Shown here: positions 39,428 through 56,825 of the stretch, piece after piece
Layout of the letters: each line of letters begins with the position of its first letter
Numbering within the stretch: position 1 is the first letter of the stretch
Source: Blastocystis sp. Blastoise
Lineage: Eukaryota > Sar > Bigyra > Opalinata > Blastocystidae
Length of the DNA stretch: 64,000 nt
Assembly: GCA_039096225.1 (NCBI GenBank)
Contig: JBBPEB010000023.1
Coordinates: forward strand, 186,001 to 250,000
Reading direction: 5' to 3'
Position numbers and translations under genes: made by a program
Notes under the pieces: generated by a model
What the model saw: the letters and a program-made list of their open reading frames with translations, nothing else
Told to the model about the DNA's origin: nothing
The model's database searches: none

Positions 39428-42400
39428 ATGGATTCTCCAATAGTGATTCCTATATATGAGATAAATGATGAAGAGACACTTGAGGATGCTTGTGTTAAAG
39501 TAATTTTTGATTATATATCTAATTAATGTTTGATTTCAGGGAACAGTCATAAATATTTTCCCCAAAAGTGATGTTCCTAACCCAATAATACTTGAAGATC
39601 ATTATAAGAATTATTTAATTTGTATTATTCAAGGTAAACCTCTAATTATCCATTTTATGTTCCCTTCCTTATAGATATTCAATATGATAAAAATCAAAAT
39701 AAACGACAGAGGATGGTTGTTATATTTTACGATTCCTATGCAGATTTAATGTCACAATATCTTCATAAAAATGTACATTTTTATTTTATTTTTTTGCTAT
39801 TTTTAATTTTTTTGTTATTTTTATTATGTGTGTATCTTGTATATATTTACTATAGGATGTAATATCTATTTCTGGTGAGGCTGTAAGATTTATTGAGTTA
39901 CCAAAGTATAGAACACAACATTTTATTTTTGATTAATTCTTTTTATTTGTAGTGATCATTGTGACAATCCGAATATTTTATATATACATGCATCCTGTAA
40001 GAATGCTGAATCAGAAGGATCTGTAACTATATTAATTGACTCTGAAAAACAACGTATAAAGATATTTATAAGGTTATAAATATATATAGGTGTTCTTTTC
40101 AATAATAAGGAACGTCCATTTATACGTATATATATTATATTATCTATTATATATTATATATCATATATATTATTATTATTAGAACTCGAATTAAAGAATA
40201 TTCAATATAATCCAAAAGAAAAGTAAATTATTTGAATTTATATACTAATTTATGTTAGTACATTAATTATATGTTAGAATCATATATATATATAGCTATA
40301 TATATATAGCTATAATTATATTTCAATTAAGAATCTCTCAGCAGGAAGTCGTAATCTTTTTGGAATCGTTTTAATGGCTTCATCAGTTATCTCTACAAAA
40401 GGTATATATATATATATATCTATATTATATATCTATATATATATATTTATCTTTTTCTATATATATATTTAAAGGTACCGATCTTATGGTACGTTATCAA
40501 ATAATTGATCCAACGACATCAGCACCCTCATCGTCATTATTATTATCATCGTCATTATCCTCTTTTCGTGTCAACGGCTTCTTCAACTCCTTCGACAATA
40601 CACCTCGAGTCACTGTATATATATATATATTTTATATTATGTTTTATAATCTATAATCTATAATACAATAACTAGTTATATTCTATATATATATCTTTCT
40701 TATAGAGTATAGGAGATATAATAAGAATACATAGATTAGAAGTATTACCTTATAGGGACTTCTTTCTAGGAACAGGGAAAAAACTCAAAACAAATTACAT
40801 TGTACAATCTATTGAAAATGATCAAATATATTCCTTATCCAAAAACTACTCGTTCTCTGATTTGGATGAATCAACTTTTTCATCGTATAAACAATGGGTA
40901 CTCAATGTATGTAGTCTTAATATCTAATGAACTATTTTCTTAGACAATGGCGAAAAACGATTACGTTTTACCCTCATTGAAATATTATGTTCAACTTTCT
41001 AATACATCAAATATGTATGAAACTAATTTATATATATTATGATGTTTTGTTTTAGGAAAGGAATCGATACTATTGGTTGCGTCGTCGGAATTATCGAGGA
41101 TAAACCTAATTATGTAATTATATCTAATTGTATATATATTACCATATGTAATATACATAGATCTCCTATCAACTCTATGATTATTCAACTATAAACACAA
41201 ATGATGTAAATGATACCTTGTATGTGTCTCATTAATGATTATATACAGCATATACACATCTATCATTGTCTTTATAGATCTAAAGCACAACCATTTATAG
41301 CATCCAAACTCTCAGAATATATCAAAGTATATATTTTTTATAAACTTCTAATCAGATTGTTACTGATTCCGAATTTTGTCTGTTTTCAAACAAAAGTTAG
41401 ATATGCCGAGTAGTGCCACTCGTACACATCATTCGCCTTTTACTAATGATTTCCGGGTGTTCTATTCATTAAGGCTTTTCTTAACCATATTTTGGCGTCA
41501 GGTTTTGCTGACGATTATTAATTTAATTTTTTCTATTTTTTTTTATTGCTTATTTAAAAAATATATATTTAAATACAATATAGAGGCTTGATATTCATAT
41601 ACAAGACTGGATCCTGTTGCAAAATGTGGATTACTTAAATGGTGAATATATCTGTAATGACTCCACGAATATTATGAAAATTCCACAATTCTTCAAATGT
41701 ATTAAAGATATAAAAGATACCATCGATAAGGTTAAATTGGAAATAGGAATGAAAAATAAAGAACAGTACATATATGAAACCAAATTAAATGCAATGAGAA
41801 TTAAGCCAGTAACAATGACTCGAATATCTTCTACTATTCAATGTAAACCAGAAGTGTATACGTCTTTATATTCACTCAACCATATATGTAACAATGGTGT
41901 ATATTTGAGTCATTGTCAGGTATTAGATTATTATCCAAAATCTATCGATATCATTAATTGGAATGACATGTCAAATGTATATAAATTCATAATTACTCTT
42001 CAATATAGGTTAATTGTTTTTAGATGTTTCTAGATATAATTATATATATATATATTTTATATACAATGTTTATATTCTTATTTTATGTATATATTCTTAG
42101 ATAAATGAATTTATATGTTTTATTACATATATATATATATTTTAATATAATTTTAATATATGCATTCCTATAGGAAAAGATCATATTTTTCTTTCATGTA
42201 ACGGATGGTACAGATATATCCTTGTTATTCTTAACTGAAGAACAATTTCATATACTTACAAACTTTAAATATATCAATAAAAATACTCAGGAAAATTCTG
42301 ATAATAATACTATTCTTTTAGATGTATATATATATATTTATTATATTCAGAGAAAAACTTGTTTTTCTTTAATTAATTGTGCTATTTATTGTATTATATA

Positions 42401-42516
42401 TAAATATATAGATCTCTAAATTACAAGACCGAAATGTATTTTGTGATTTTCTGATTCGTCGCTGTCAAAATAAACAAAGAACGTCACTTTATATAGTGGA
42501 CTCATGCTTTCTATAA
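39428..42516 (+). CDS. POT1: POT1-like telomere single-strand-binding protein with extra N-terminal domain
   Basis: POT1 binds the single-stranded G-rich telomere end and protects it. Fifteen or so exons. The centre (40310-41010) matches the POT1 first OB fold: YNYISIKNLSAGSRNLFGIV, then a strand leading to STKGTD, YQIIDPT, FNSFD, and GDIIRIHRLEV. Human POT1 has YTYTPLNQL, VVKFF, LSKGTDY and GDIVRFHRLKI in the same order. A second OB-like region follows (KGIDTIGCVVGIIED; VPLVHIIRLLL). The C-terminal part resembles the third OB of POT1 (FHVTDGTDISLLFLTEEQF; FLIRRCQNKQRTSLYIVD). Unusually, about 180 residues precede the first OB and themselves look like an OB fold (ACVKGTVINIF; MVVIFYDSYADLMSQYLHKN; DVISISGEAVRFI). 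The frame is continuous through the joining exons at 40081-40330. Stop TAA at 42514. Exon edges near 41400-41582 are the least certain. Confidence 0.75.
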
Positions 42517-43316
42517 TCATAGTTTACTATTGTTTACATATATTATATTCTTTTGTTATAAATACATATTGTTTTGAAAGATTTATATGAATAACATCGT
42601 TTCAAACATACACTGTAAATAATACAAGGATATAACATATTCTATGGTCTTTTAAAAGCAATTGCTACTATTTTTTTTATTTTAGTCATCAGAATTTGTT
42701 TAGGTGCATTATTATTTAGTTTATTCATTTATGTAGATCCATTCAGAAATATTTTATCATAGTATTTGTCAATAATTTTTGAAATATCGTCTGAAATTCT
42801 TTGATTATAGATATGTATATACTTATTTAGATCTAAAAGAAGTTTTTGCGAAATAGATACATGAATATTTATTCTATAAAAACGTTATATTCATAAAGTG
42901 AATCATACTCAAATCATTAATTTAAAAAAGACACAATTTTTATCACATTTAATATATTCTTTATAGTATAGCTGACATACTGGTATTAGTAAACGAATTA
43001 TAAATCACATATCTTCGATGTGAAAAACATAGAATACATTTTAAGTGAGTAAATCGTTGAATCAGATACTCATTACATGAACAAAGAAACTCTACGCTAT
43101 TTCTTATTGTTTGAAGCAAGATTGTTGTAGTTTATAATCATATTATACTAAAAATGTAATACTAAAAAATTTTTGTTCCAAAATTTTTTTATATCCTTTT
43201 TCCATAATAAGCATACAATACAAACGTAAAGTGATCGCTACCGATCTGGTAACTTTTTGACTTATTCTATTGTATATCATCATATTAAAGTTGTTTATGT
43301 GTTTATTGATATCTGA
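42517..43316. other. AT-rich intergenic region
   Basis: No exon is visible. It lies downstream of POT1 and upstream of the 43317 gene. Confidence 0.5.
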
Positions 43317-46576
<3,260 letters not shown>

Positions 46577-48371
46577 ACATATTGAAAGACCTATTAGTTA
46601 TTATTTTATAAGCTAATACATCACTTTTTATTTTATTGATTTTTATTACATATATTCATGTATTAATCCTATATACATTTTAAAATATTGTTCATTAATA
46701 GTTTGGTTATTATTATTTTAACATAATAGTCACTGTACATCTGCAGTTTAAATGGATCTTCTTTTAATGCCTCTATTAATAACGTTTATAATGATAAAGA
46801 AGATGTACAGATTTCTTTTTAATTGAAAAGCATGTACTTTTTATACCTCAACTTATATATGAATGCTTATACATCTATAAAGCAAGTCATGTTTTGAGTG
46901 TCTTCAATAAAATACCAAGAACATGATTTAATAGAATTATGAAAATAATGAAGAATTCTCCCAATATATCAAGAATATCATGTGATTTATATTCGTTAAT
47001 ATCTATTATATATAACAATATTTTCATAATTTTAAACTTCTATAAAAAATTCCATATGAATATATCTCAGTCCTTACATAAATTAAATGAAACTTTAGTT
47101 TTTAAATATCTATTAATATGTAAATTACATTTACTAAAAATAGGATCTTCTATGTGCAGTTCTATACTACACATTTATAATCGTAAATGCAGGCAAGATA
47201 TTATTTATTGATATATAAATTATATATACGCTTATTGTAGAAGAAAGTATATTATAAATAACTAAAAAGAGTCATAAATAATTAATACATAAGTATATCT
47301 CCATAAAGCAATATTTAAAGAGAGATGTAATGTTATTAAAACGATAAAAGGGCAAGAAATAAACATATTAACTAGAATAACTATAATTATATAATTACCT
47401 CTCAAAACATCACTTATAGATCTCATATCAAAAAATGTTTAAAGCAAATATCATTATATGTATTTATATATATATAAAACAAAAAATTTCATAAGAATAT
47501 TTTTTAAATGAGCTTATTATAGAATTGACAGTAAATCTTGTTTGGTATATTCAAATTATATTAGTAATGAGCTTTTCTATATACAAGTATTTATTTTATT
47601 AATAATAACATAATATTTTATACAAAGTAATTTCTAATTAATTAATAATATTAATCACATTTATATAACCATGTCTGATAATTATGGAGATATATTCTGG
47701 AACCTTTTTTATCTCGTCAAAGAAAATAATATGGCTTCTAACAATCTGCATCATTATTTATAGTCTCCCTTAATTTAATCATATATGAATACATTCATCT
47801 TTAATCATTATAAAACTTCTATAAAAGATGATACATAATATTTTGATTACAAAAAATCACGTGAAATCTCTCTTTGTTATCTCAGTATACTCTTTTATGG
47901 TTTTTTAATAATAGAATAGAATATACTATGCAAAGAACTCTTAAAGCCTTTCATTCATCATATATCAAAACGAGAATGCACATAATTCTATTATTCTATC
48001 GAAAGAAATAACAAAAAAAAAATTCATGGTTATTTAGTATATGATACCTATATAACTATCAACTAATAATCAAAAATGAATTGATTGTTGTCAATGCATT
48101 GTTACCACTCATTGAAAAATAATCATTGTCATATTCAAATAGTTTAGTACTTTGATTAATATAATCCAAATAAAGAAGCCTTTATCATATGTAATTAAGT
48201 CTACAAAATTTAAACAAAAAACTTAAAAAATTTCTTTTTTCTATAGTTTTTTCAGCTGACTCTTCGTTAAATAAGAATGCTTAGAATTCATTTTTATTAT
48301 TTCTTATAAATTATATTGGTTAAGGTAATCAATATCTGTAGTACATACTAACTCTATACATAGAAACTCAA
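46577..48371. other. 1.8-kb intergenic region
   Basis: A-rich sequence without TA microsatellites. A 90-codon open frame at 46939-47211 (plus) has no family resemblance and no splice context; I do not call it a gene. Confidence 0.45.
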
Positions 48372-49358
48372 ATGAATAAGAACAATCTGCAATTAATTTT
48401 ATTTTGCTTTCTTGTTAATATAGGTAATATTCTTGTAATTTATGCTTCTATCTATATCTATACATACATCTGTTTGCTATTCATAAAAATAATCACAAAT
48501 ATAGTCCATTCAATATGCCAAGTTCCAAAGTCAGCATTTATGATTACGAGAAAGTTATCCTACAATCCTGAGAATGAGAGGTGGGCTGTGCACGAAGGTT
48601 ATAATACAACTAATCTGGGGATAATTGTTTTTGAAGGGCCAATTGAAAGTAATGAAAACGAAACTGTCACATATGAAGTATGTCTTCAACTAAATTTTCA
48701 GTATTCTTTAGTTCTATGGGATATGTATATATTTATTATATCATTATAATATAAGAATACTTGAAATACTATATAGTTATGATGAAGGCTGGAGTATAGA
48801 TTCTACAATTCATATCAGTATCGATACAATAACTCTCTTAGTTGATACCCTTGAAACTAATGACACTTCTGATCATGTAAAGAAAATAATACCTTTTCAA
48901 AGTATCTTTTTATCTCTATGTTTTTCTAATTTATTTTTTATTCTATAGTAAATTATTTGATTGCTCCTGGTTCTATTTGGAAGACAACTAGTATGTATAA
49001 TTGTAATAATGTGTTTATGTTATTGAGTTATTCTGATATTGTTTGGACTTCTCTTGCTCCTGGTTCTTTTCCTGTTATTTCTACTACTACTCGTTATTAT
49101 AGATATACTTCTTCTTTTGTTGATACTTCTGCTTATGCTCTTCGTATTGGTATTAAAACAAATTCTGGTTTTATTGCTTATGTAAATGGTATTGAAGCTT
49201 CTCGTGTTGGTTTACCTGAGTATATATATATATAAACTTATAATATTTATATATTTATATATCATAGTGTTAAAGATTCAAATACTGTTTCTTTAACTGC
49301 TGAAACAGAAGCTACTTGGAAAACGTATATATATATAAATAAATAAATAAATAAATAA

Positions 49359-49401
<43 letters not shown>

Positions 49402-52400
49402 TTCTTTTATAGAGAAAATACTCATAATTTTATATTTATATACAATACATAGTTTTGTCATTCCTGCATCTCTTTACATATCTCTACATTCTTCTATTCT
49501 AATTGCTGTTGAAGTTCACTCTCATCCTTCTCAACTAATGACAGAAGATACTTTTAACGCTTATGTCAGTCCTATTATCTCTACTGGTATATAGAAATAT
49601 TATATTTTATAGCTTATACCGGTTTATGTTTATTATAATATACTTATAATAAATAAAAAGACGTATACTCATGATTATTACACTATAGATGGTGAAGTTG
49701 TTACTGCTGGTGGTAATGTTACTTGCTCTGTTGAAAGTAGTAATATAATTAATGTTTGTACAAATGTTGTTGATGATTTTGATGATACTAAATACAATTT
49801 CCCTGGTAACACTGCTACTATTACTATTGCTCTTCCTAATGGATCTAAAACTTGGTTTAATGCTTATCAAGTTACTTCTGCTAATGATATGCAAGCATGG
49901 ATCCTAGAGAATGGAAATTCTATGGTTCTGAAGATGGTGGTATTACTTGGATATTCTTAGATCATGTTATTAATAACAAATTTGCTGCTAGAGGAACTAG
50001 TTATACGTTTAATATTCCTTCGAATAGAAAATCCTTTAATCAAATTAAATTTGATATATTAAATAATAATGGCGACAGTTATACTCAATTAGCTGAAATT
50101 CGTACTTTTGTTACAAATCAACCTCTAGTTGCTCCTGGTCTTCAATATCCTTCTCCTACTCTTAATATTTATACTTATATGTCTGTATCTGTTGCTCCTA
50201 TTTCAAGTGGTATTCATACTTATACTGTTTCTCCTGACTTACCTACGGGATTATTTTTTAATTCTATTAATGGTGCTATTTATGGTTCTGTAACTACAAC
50301 TTCACCTACTATAATATATGCTATTAGTGCTATTGATGGTGCTACTAATGCTGCTACTACTTTTACTATGACTATTAGTGTTATTGCTTGTCAACAACCT
50401 ATTATGGCTCAAGTTACTGTTACTAAAGTAAATAAATCGACTTCTAAAGATGAACGTGTTGTTATTTATACTGAAGATAATACTCAAATTATTACTCTTA
50501 CTGGTGTTAATAATGGTACTAATCAAGTATTAAATGAATGTCAACCTGCTGGTCGTTGGAAATTTGTTCTTTTCGATGATAATAATGATGGTTGGGGAAA
50601 AGGTGCTTATCTTGATGTTTCATTAAAATATGATCTTACTACTGAACATAGAATTGCTCGTTTATATTTATTAGCTGGTACTACTGCTACTTATTATGTT
50701 AATACTCGTCTTGATCTTGGTCCTAAATCTGCTTGGAAATATCAACAAGGTGCTCCTACTGATGTTACTTGGAAAACAATATCATTTTTTGACACACACT
50801 GGAAAACTTTAACTTATAGTCCTCTTGTTTCAGTTACAGAAAGAATCATTCTTCTTAGAAAGACTTTTACTATTACTTCTAAGACTAATATGGTTGGTTG
50901 GGAATTATTTTTTAAATCTAAAGATGGTAGTGTCATTTATGTTAATGGCAATGAAGTCTATAGATATAATCTTATTGCTGGTGAAATTACTGCTGTTACT
51001 ACTCCTATTGGTGGTGAAAACTCTTTCTTATGGAGATCTGTATCGGGTGCTATGACTACTCTTTCTAATGGTAATAGTGTTACTATAGCTATTGCTCTTG
51101 TTAATCTTGGTACTACTTCTTATAATCTTGAATTTGATGGTTTGTTCCGTCTTCTTGGAGATGCGAATGTCATTCAAAATGCAGCTGATGGTAATTATGA
51201 TTCTAGTGGTGTTTTCTCTGATGGTAATCCTGAATATCTTTTTGATTCAGTTCCTAGAAGTCGTTGGATATCTGATGAACATGATTCTGTAACTGAAAAA
51301 TGGGTTACTGTAGAATTTAATAACAAAAGAGCTATTTACATGAATAAATATTGTCTTATTTCAAATAGAGATTCTCCTCAACATGATCCTGCTGATTGGA
51401 CTATTTATGGTTCTATGGATGGTACTACTTGAACTTCTATTACTTCTCAATCTAATGTTTCTTGGGAAGAAAGAAAACAAAGACAATGTTTCTTTGCTCT
51501 TGGTACTACTCAAGCTTATACTAATTATAAGATTTCAATAACAAAAGCTACTGAAATATTACCACAAAATAAATATGCTTTTGCTGAATGGGAATTCTTA
51601 ATGATTGATGCTGCTTCTATTGTTATTCCTCCTTTTACGTTCAATCCTACTAATCTTGTTGCTTATAAAGGTGGAATTATTCCTGCTCTTTTAGTTTCTT
51701 CTGAATATTATTATGATTTCAGTATTTTTCCTGCTCTTCCTACTGGTCTTTCTATGGATTCTTCTAATGGCTATTTCAATGGTATTGCTACTCAACTTCA
51801 ATCTCCTACTGCTTATACTATTAGTGCTAAGAATATTCAAGGTACTCCTGTAGCTACTACTATTACTTTCTCTGTAATTGCTTGTTCTTATCCTAATAAC
51901 TTATTCAAGTTAAGATTCTATTTCTCTACTTATGCTAATGAAGCTTCTTGGACACTTAAAGATTCTACTGGTACTACTGTTGCTTCTAAGACTACTGCTA
52001 TTAACTATTCTACTCAAAATTTCATTTATTGTAGAGCTGCTGGTATTTATACTTTAGTTATGTCTGATAGTAAGAATGATGGTTGGGGTGATGGTACTTA
52101 TTCTGTATTTGTTGAAGATAGTACAACTGCTCTTGTTTCTGGTTCTCTTGCTGTAGGTGAATCTCCTAAGACTGTTACTCTTAATATTGGTAGAATTGTT
52201 TCTAGTACTGCTACTTGGAAATACTTAAATTCTGGTTCTGAAGCTCCTTCTGGTTGGAATACTGCTACTTTCTCTGATGCTGTTTGGACTTCTGGTATTT
52301 CTGGATCTTTACCTGTTCCTACTGGTACTACTCAATATTATAGAACTACTTTCACTCTTGCTACTATTGATCCTGCTTATGCTGGTCTTGATATTGGTGC

Positions 52401-54702
52401 TAGTACTTATGCTGGTATGATCATTTATCTTAATGGCCAAGAAATTCGTAGAATTAATATGCCTGCTGGTGCTGTCAACTATAATACATTAGCTACTTCT
52501 ATTCTATCTAATCCTATGACATTTACTGGCTCAATTAGTCTTGTTGGTTCTACTATTCTTACTACTGGTACTAATGTTATTGCTATTGAAATTCATAAGA
52601 AAGATACACTTCCTGCTTCTAATGTATTTGATGGCTATGCTTCTTTTATCGCTTCTGGTGAATATAGAGTTCTTGATGGTATTAGTTCTTCTGATGTTGA
52701 AAAGATTGGATTTGAAGGTACTGATAAGCTATTTGATAATAAAATAGATACTAAGGTTGTTAGTGGTCCTAGATGTGTTGGTGCTTGGTTCCAATGGACT
52801 TATAATCAAGGTCGTAGAGAATTTATTAATCAATATAAAGTTAGTAATGCTAATGATTGTAATCAAAGACATCCTTCTGGTTGGAGAATTGAAGGTTCTA
52901 ATGATGGTGCTACTTGGACTTTATTACATTATGCTCATAATCAATATTTCACTTCTTTCAAACAAACTTTCGATTATAATTTCTATGCTGCTCAACCTTA
53001 TAATGCTTTTAGAATGGTTGTTACTGAATGTTCTAATACTCCTCTTGATAGTGTTGGTTGTGGTGATGGTAATATTCAATTATCTGAATTAGGTTTTTAT
53101 ATTACTAATACTCCTGCTGCTTGTGCTGCTTCTGGTACTTGGGGACCTGCTCCTGAAGGTGGTTTCTCCTTCCAAGAATGTGCTAATGGTTATACAGGTA
53201 TTCAAAGAAGATTATGTACTGCTGGTGTTTTTGGTGAAGTTCAACAACTTTGTACTTTAGTTGCTCCTACTAATCTTGCTTATGCTGGTTCTCCTTATAC
53301 TTATCATAAGAATGTTCCTGTATCTCTTGCTGCTACTGTTACTGGTGCTGCTTTAACTTTCACTATTGATCCTGCTCTTGCTTCTGGTCTTTCTATTAAT
53401 CCTTCTACTGGTGTTATTTCTGGTACTCCTCTTGCTAATTCTGCTCTTACTACTTATACTGTTACTGCTACTAATACTACTGGTTCTGTTACTACTACTA
53501 TTATGATCCAAGTTGATACTGCTTCTTGTGCTGCTGATGGTACTTGGCCTATTACTGAAGCTGGTCAACAAGCTACTTTAGCTTGTTTAGATACTATTAA
53601 TTATGAAGGTTCTAGAACTAGATTATGTCAAGTCAGTTATCCTGCTGTTTGGGGTTCTGTTGTTGATGGTTGTCAATTAAAAATGCCTACTATTATGTAT
53701 TCTACTACTACTATTACTGGTTATAAGAATGATGCTATTAATCCTGTTATTGCTACTGTTACTGGTGGTAGTCTTAATCCTCTTACTATTGCTCCTTCTC
53801 TTCCTACTGGTTTATCTTTCAATGCTCAAAATGGTCAAATCTCTGGTACTCCTGTTGCTGCTTCTACTGATACTTATACTGTAACTGCTTCTAATGCTAG
53901 AGGTCAAGCTACTGCTGTTATTACTATTAATATCAGTGTTGTTAACTGTACTCTTGATGGTATTTGGCCTGCTACTGAAAAAACTAATACTGTTTATACT
54001 GCTTGTCCTAATGGTCAATCAGGAGTTCAAATTCGTACATGTATTTATGAAGGTTTTGGAAACGCTATATGGAGCACTCCTGATACTTCTAACTGTTTCG
54101 TTTATAATGATCTTGAAAATGCCAATGAGAATTATCATTTTATATATGTTCCTATTATAATTGAAGGAATTACAGAAGAAAAATTCAATAGTCCTTTAAC
54201 AATAGAACATTTTAGAACTATTATTATCAACTATCTTCATATGTATTCAATTCCATCTACAAATGTTAAAGTAATAAAAGCATCAAGTCAATCAACAGAT
54301 TCTCGAACTCTTTTTATTACTATTCAAATTATATCTGAAGATATATATATAGAAATGATATCAAATGATCTGAATACATACTTAACTGGTCCTAACTCTG
54401 ATCTTCTTCATGATTGTATATCTAGTATAGATGATCATCTTAATACTATTACTAATGCATCCCTTAATGGTAGTATTACTATTGGTAAGAATATAACATT
54501 ACTTGGTTTTAAATTATATATTTTTATTGTAACAGCTCTTGCACTTGTTATTAGCCCTGTTGTTATTATTATTGTTATTAGTCTCTTCTGTGTCTATCAA
54601 TGCTTAAAGAAGAAATGCTCCAATAAAAGACGACTCTTAGTTGCACATAAAAAAATGAATACAAAAACACAAGTAGTACCTGATAGTGTTATTACAATCT
54701 AA
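48372..54702 (+). pseudogene. Giant cell-surface protein, He_PIG/discoidin-like domains, two disruptions
   Basis: About seven 5' exons and one 3' exon of roughly 5 kb, about 1,950 residues if intact. Signal peptide MNKNNLQLILFCFLVNI. Repeating parts: a beta-sandwich unit with DNNDGWGKGAYL/SKNDGWGDGTYS turns; a second unit with YYRTTFTL, GMIIYLNGQEIRR and a TWK start; F5/8-type-C (discoidin)-like units (WRIEGSNDGATWTLL; WKFYGSEDGGITW); and He_PIG-like putative Ig domains with the PTGLSINPSTGVISGTP signature. Cys-rich modules (C..DGTWP.T..G.....C) recall hormone-receptor-type motifs. One C-terminal helix (FIVTALALVISPVVIIIVIS) precedes a basic tail, giving a type I membrane topology. Two lesions: a one-base frameshift at about 49891-49897 (ANDMQ to MDPREW) and an in-frame TGA at 51430-51432 where homologous units have Trp. 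It may be a young pseudogene, contain sequencing errors, or undergo readthrough. Confidence 0.6.
49320..49400. repeat. (AAAT)n and (TA)n in an intron of the surface-protein gene
   Basis: An AAATA run followed by a long TA tract, inside the intron that starts at about 49326. The best acceptor is at about 49453, giving TWKTFVIPAS. Confidence 0.7.
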
Positions 54703-56257
54703 ATAATATGTACATATATCATAACCTTATAAATATTCATTTTAATTCTCCATTTTCTTTTCTATTATTTTAATATATATTAAACTGAATTATTATTCAT
54801 TTCTAATTAATCATTATATCTATTGATACTTAAATATCATTCTTTTTCTAATTACTTAACTTTCTATCAATTATACATGTAGAGTTAATATTGTTTTTTA
54901 TTTTTTCGTGCTCATTTTATTAATGTTATTTACATATTTGATGAAGAAGATAATCAAAATAAAGCATACTTTACAGAAGATACTTTAATATAGGCAACTT
55001 ATATTTATTATTCTATATGTATAAGTAATAATCAAGAATATCATCATAATAATAATAAGCCAATTAAATGGTATACTTTTACAAAACCTAGAGACATTAA
55101 TATCAAATAATATACAAAGAAAAACTATTGGCATAAATGTCAGGTTATTATTTCAATAATAAAAATATATTTATAATATTGAACTTGAAATATAATTATT
55201 CCTAGCAAGTGATTGATATGTTTTATATGATAGATTCTTATATATATCAACCCAATTTGCAATATCTAGTATTTTTCAATATCTTCGTTTTCACACTGAA
55301 ATAGCAAGAACAATTTAATAGTCAAAAATGAATTATACATTATTAATATGAAAAACAGTAGTTTTTCTCAAATGTTGTTTCAACAAGAACAGAAGTTTTA
55401 AATAAATAAAACAAAGCAGTATAAAACCAACTTATTCTAACCATTTTATTTCAACTACTATTTCAAATTTATTTTATGTAGTTTACTCAATGATAACATC
55501 AACTGTGATCTATTCAAATTATGTCTGTTGAAAAACTACATCTTTAGGACAAACTTCTTTATGAGTAATTATTTTAAAACAACTTGTTTTCTTAACTCTT
55601 AACAATTCTTATTCATTAATTCTATTGCATACAACATCTACATGTTCTAGATGATAATAATAATAATTCTTGTATGATAAATCACATTAAAACTGATTTT
55701 CAAAAATGAGCTCATCGAACTAAAATAGCATCAATAAATATAAATATGAAATTGATTCTTTCAACACTTCAAATAAATCATCTTCTTGAGTGTTTTATAT
55801 CATTAGATCTATCTGTAATCCTTTGATGAATTGATGTCTTCCGGAAAAATACTAAAAGAATTACACTCTTTTCTTCATTATACACAAGTTAAAAGTTGCT
55901 AAAAGCTAATACAAATAAGGTAATATCTTTTATACAAACCTCAAGACAAATGAAGAAATACGTTTAATTTTTTAAAATATAAACAAAAACAACGACAATA
56001 TACTAAAAACATTATTCTTAAAAGTTTCTCTTTTTGGAAAATAAAAAACCATGATTATCTAATATATCTCCCGTATAAAAAAAGAATTAGCATTCCAATA
56101 AAATACTTCGCTTAACAGAAGGAAAGGTTCTTATGCCAAAAGAAGATGGGACCTCATGCCATCACATGCTTTGAAACATTAATAATTGAAACTATTTGGT
56201 TTTTTATGTTTTGCTTTTTACTCATTTTTTTATTTCATTTAATTGATTTAAAGCCTT
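54703..56257. other. 1.5-kb intergenic region
   Basis: A-rich, few microsatellites, and no exon that I can support. A short frame at 56146 overlaps the next start but is T-rich and not protein-like. Confidence 0.5.
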
Positions 56258-56794
56258 ATGATGAAGTTGATTGTCCTTGTTTTACTTATTTTTATTGTTG
56301 GAACTTTTTCAACCATTTTACAACCTTCGGATTATGCCGATGTCCAAAGTACCAAGTGTTTATCTGATGTTTCTGTTGGAGGTGGCTCTTCTAGTGGTAA
56401 TACATATACTGTAAATGCTACGTATACAAGAAACTTCCCATGTTATGATGATAGAAGACCCGAATGTGATTCACCATTTCCTGCTAGTATTGCATATGCT
56501 GTAGCTGATACTGTAACAGAAACATACATCAACTTCCATCATGATAGAAGAAGACGTGACTTCAGATTAGATCCTCAAGATTTCCTAGATTGTTATACAC
56601 ATTATATTCTGAATAATTTTACTAAAGAGGATTTAGCTCATATCAGTGTTGCTGATGCCCTTGATTATGTTGAAATATATGGTATACTCCCATACTGTCA
56701 AAGAAATGATCATAATCATATTCATGGAATTGTTGTTGATTATCCTGATCCAGATAGATGTGATACTGATAGAAGAAGAGCTGTAATTATTTTA

Positions 56795-56825
<31 letters not shown>

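Noticed and set aside
41384-41583. In-frame TAG as a sign that the POT1-like gene is broken
   Set aside because: Starting the exon after the later TTAG (41399-41402) and leaving at GTGTTC gives a continuous frame into LDIHIQDWILL.
46939-47211. 90-codon open frame in an intergenic region
   Set aside because: Composition is that of random AT-rich DNA, with no family resemblance and no splice context.
50302-50526. Ser/Asn/Ile-rich open frames on the minus strand within the surface-protein gene (also at 53353 and 53812)
   Set aside because: They are antisense shadows of the ACT/GCT/GGT-rich coding strand.
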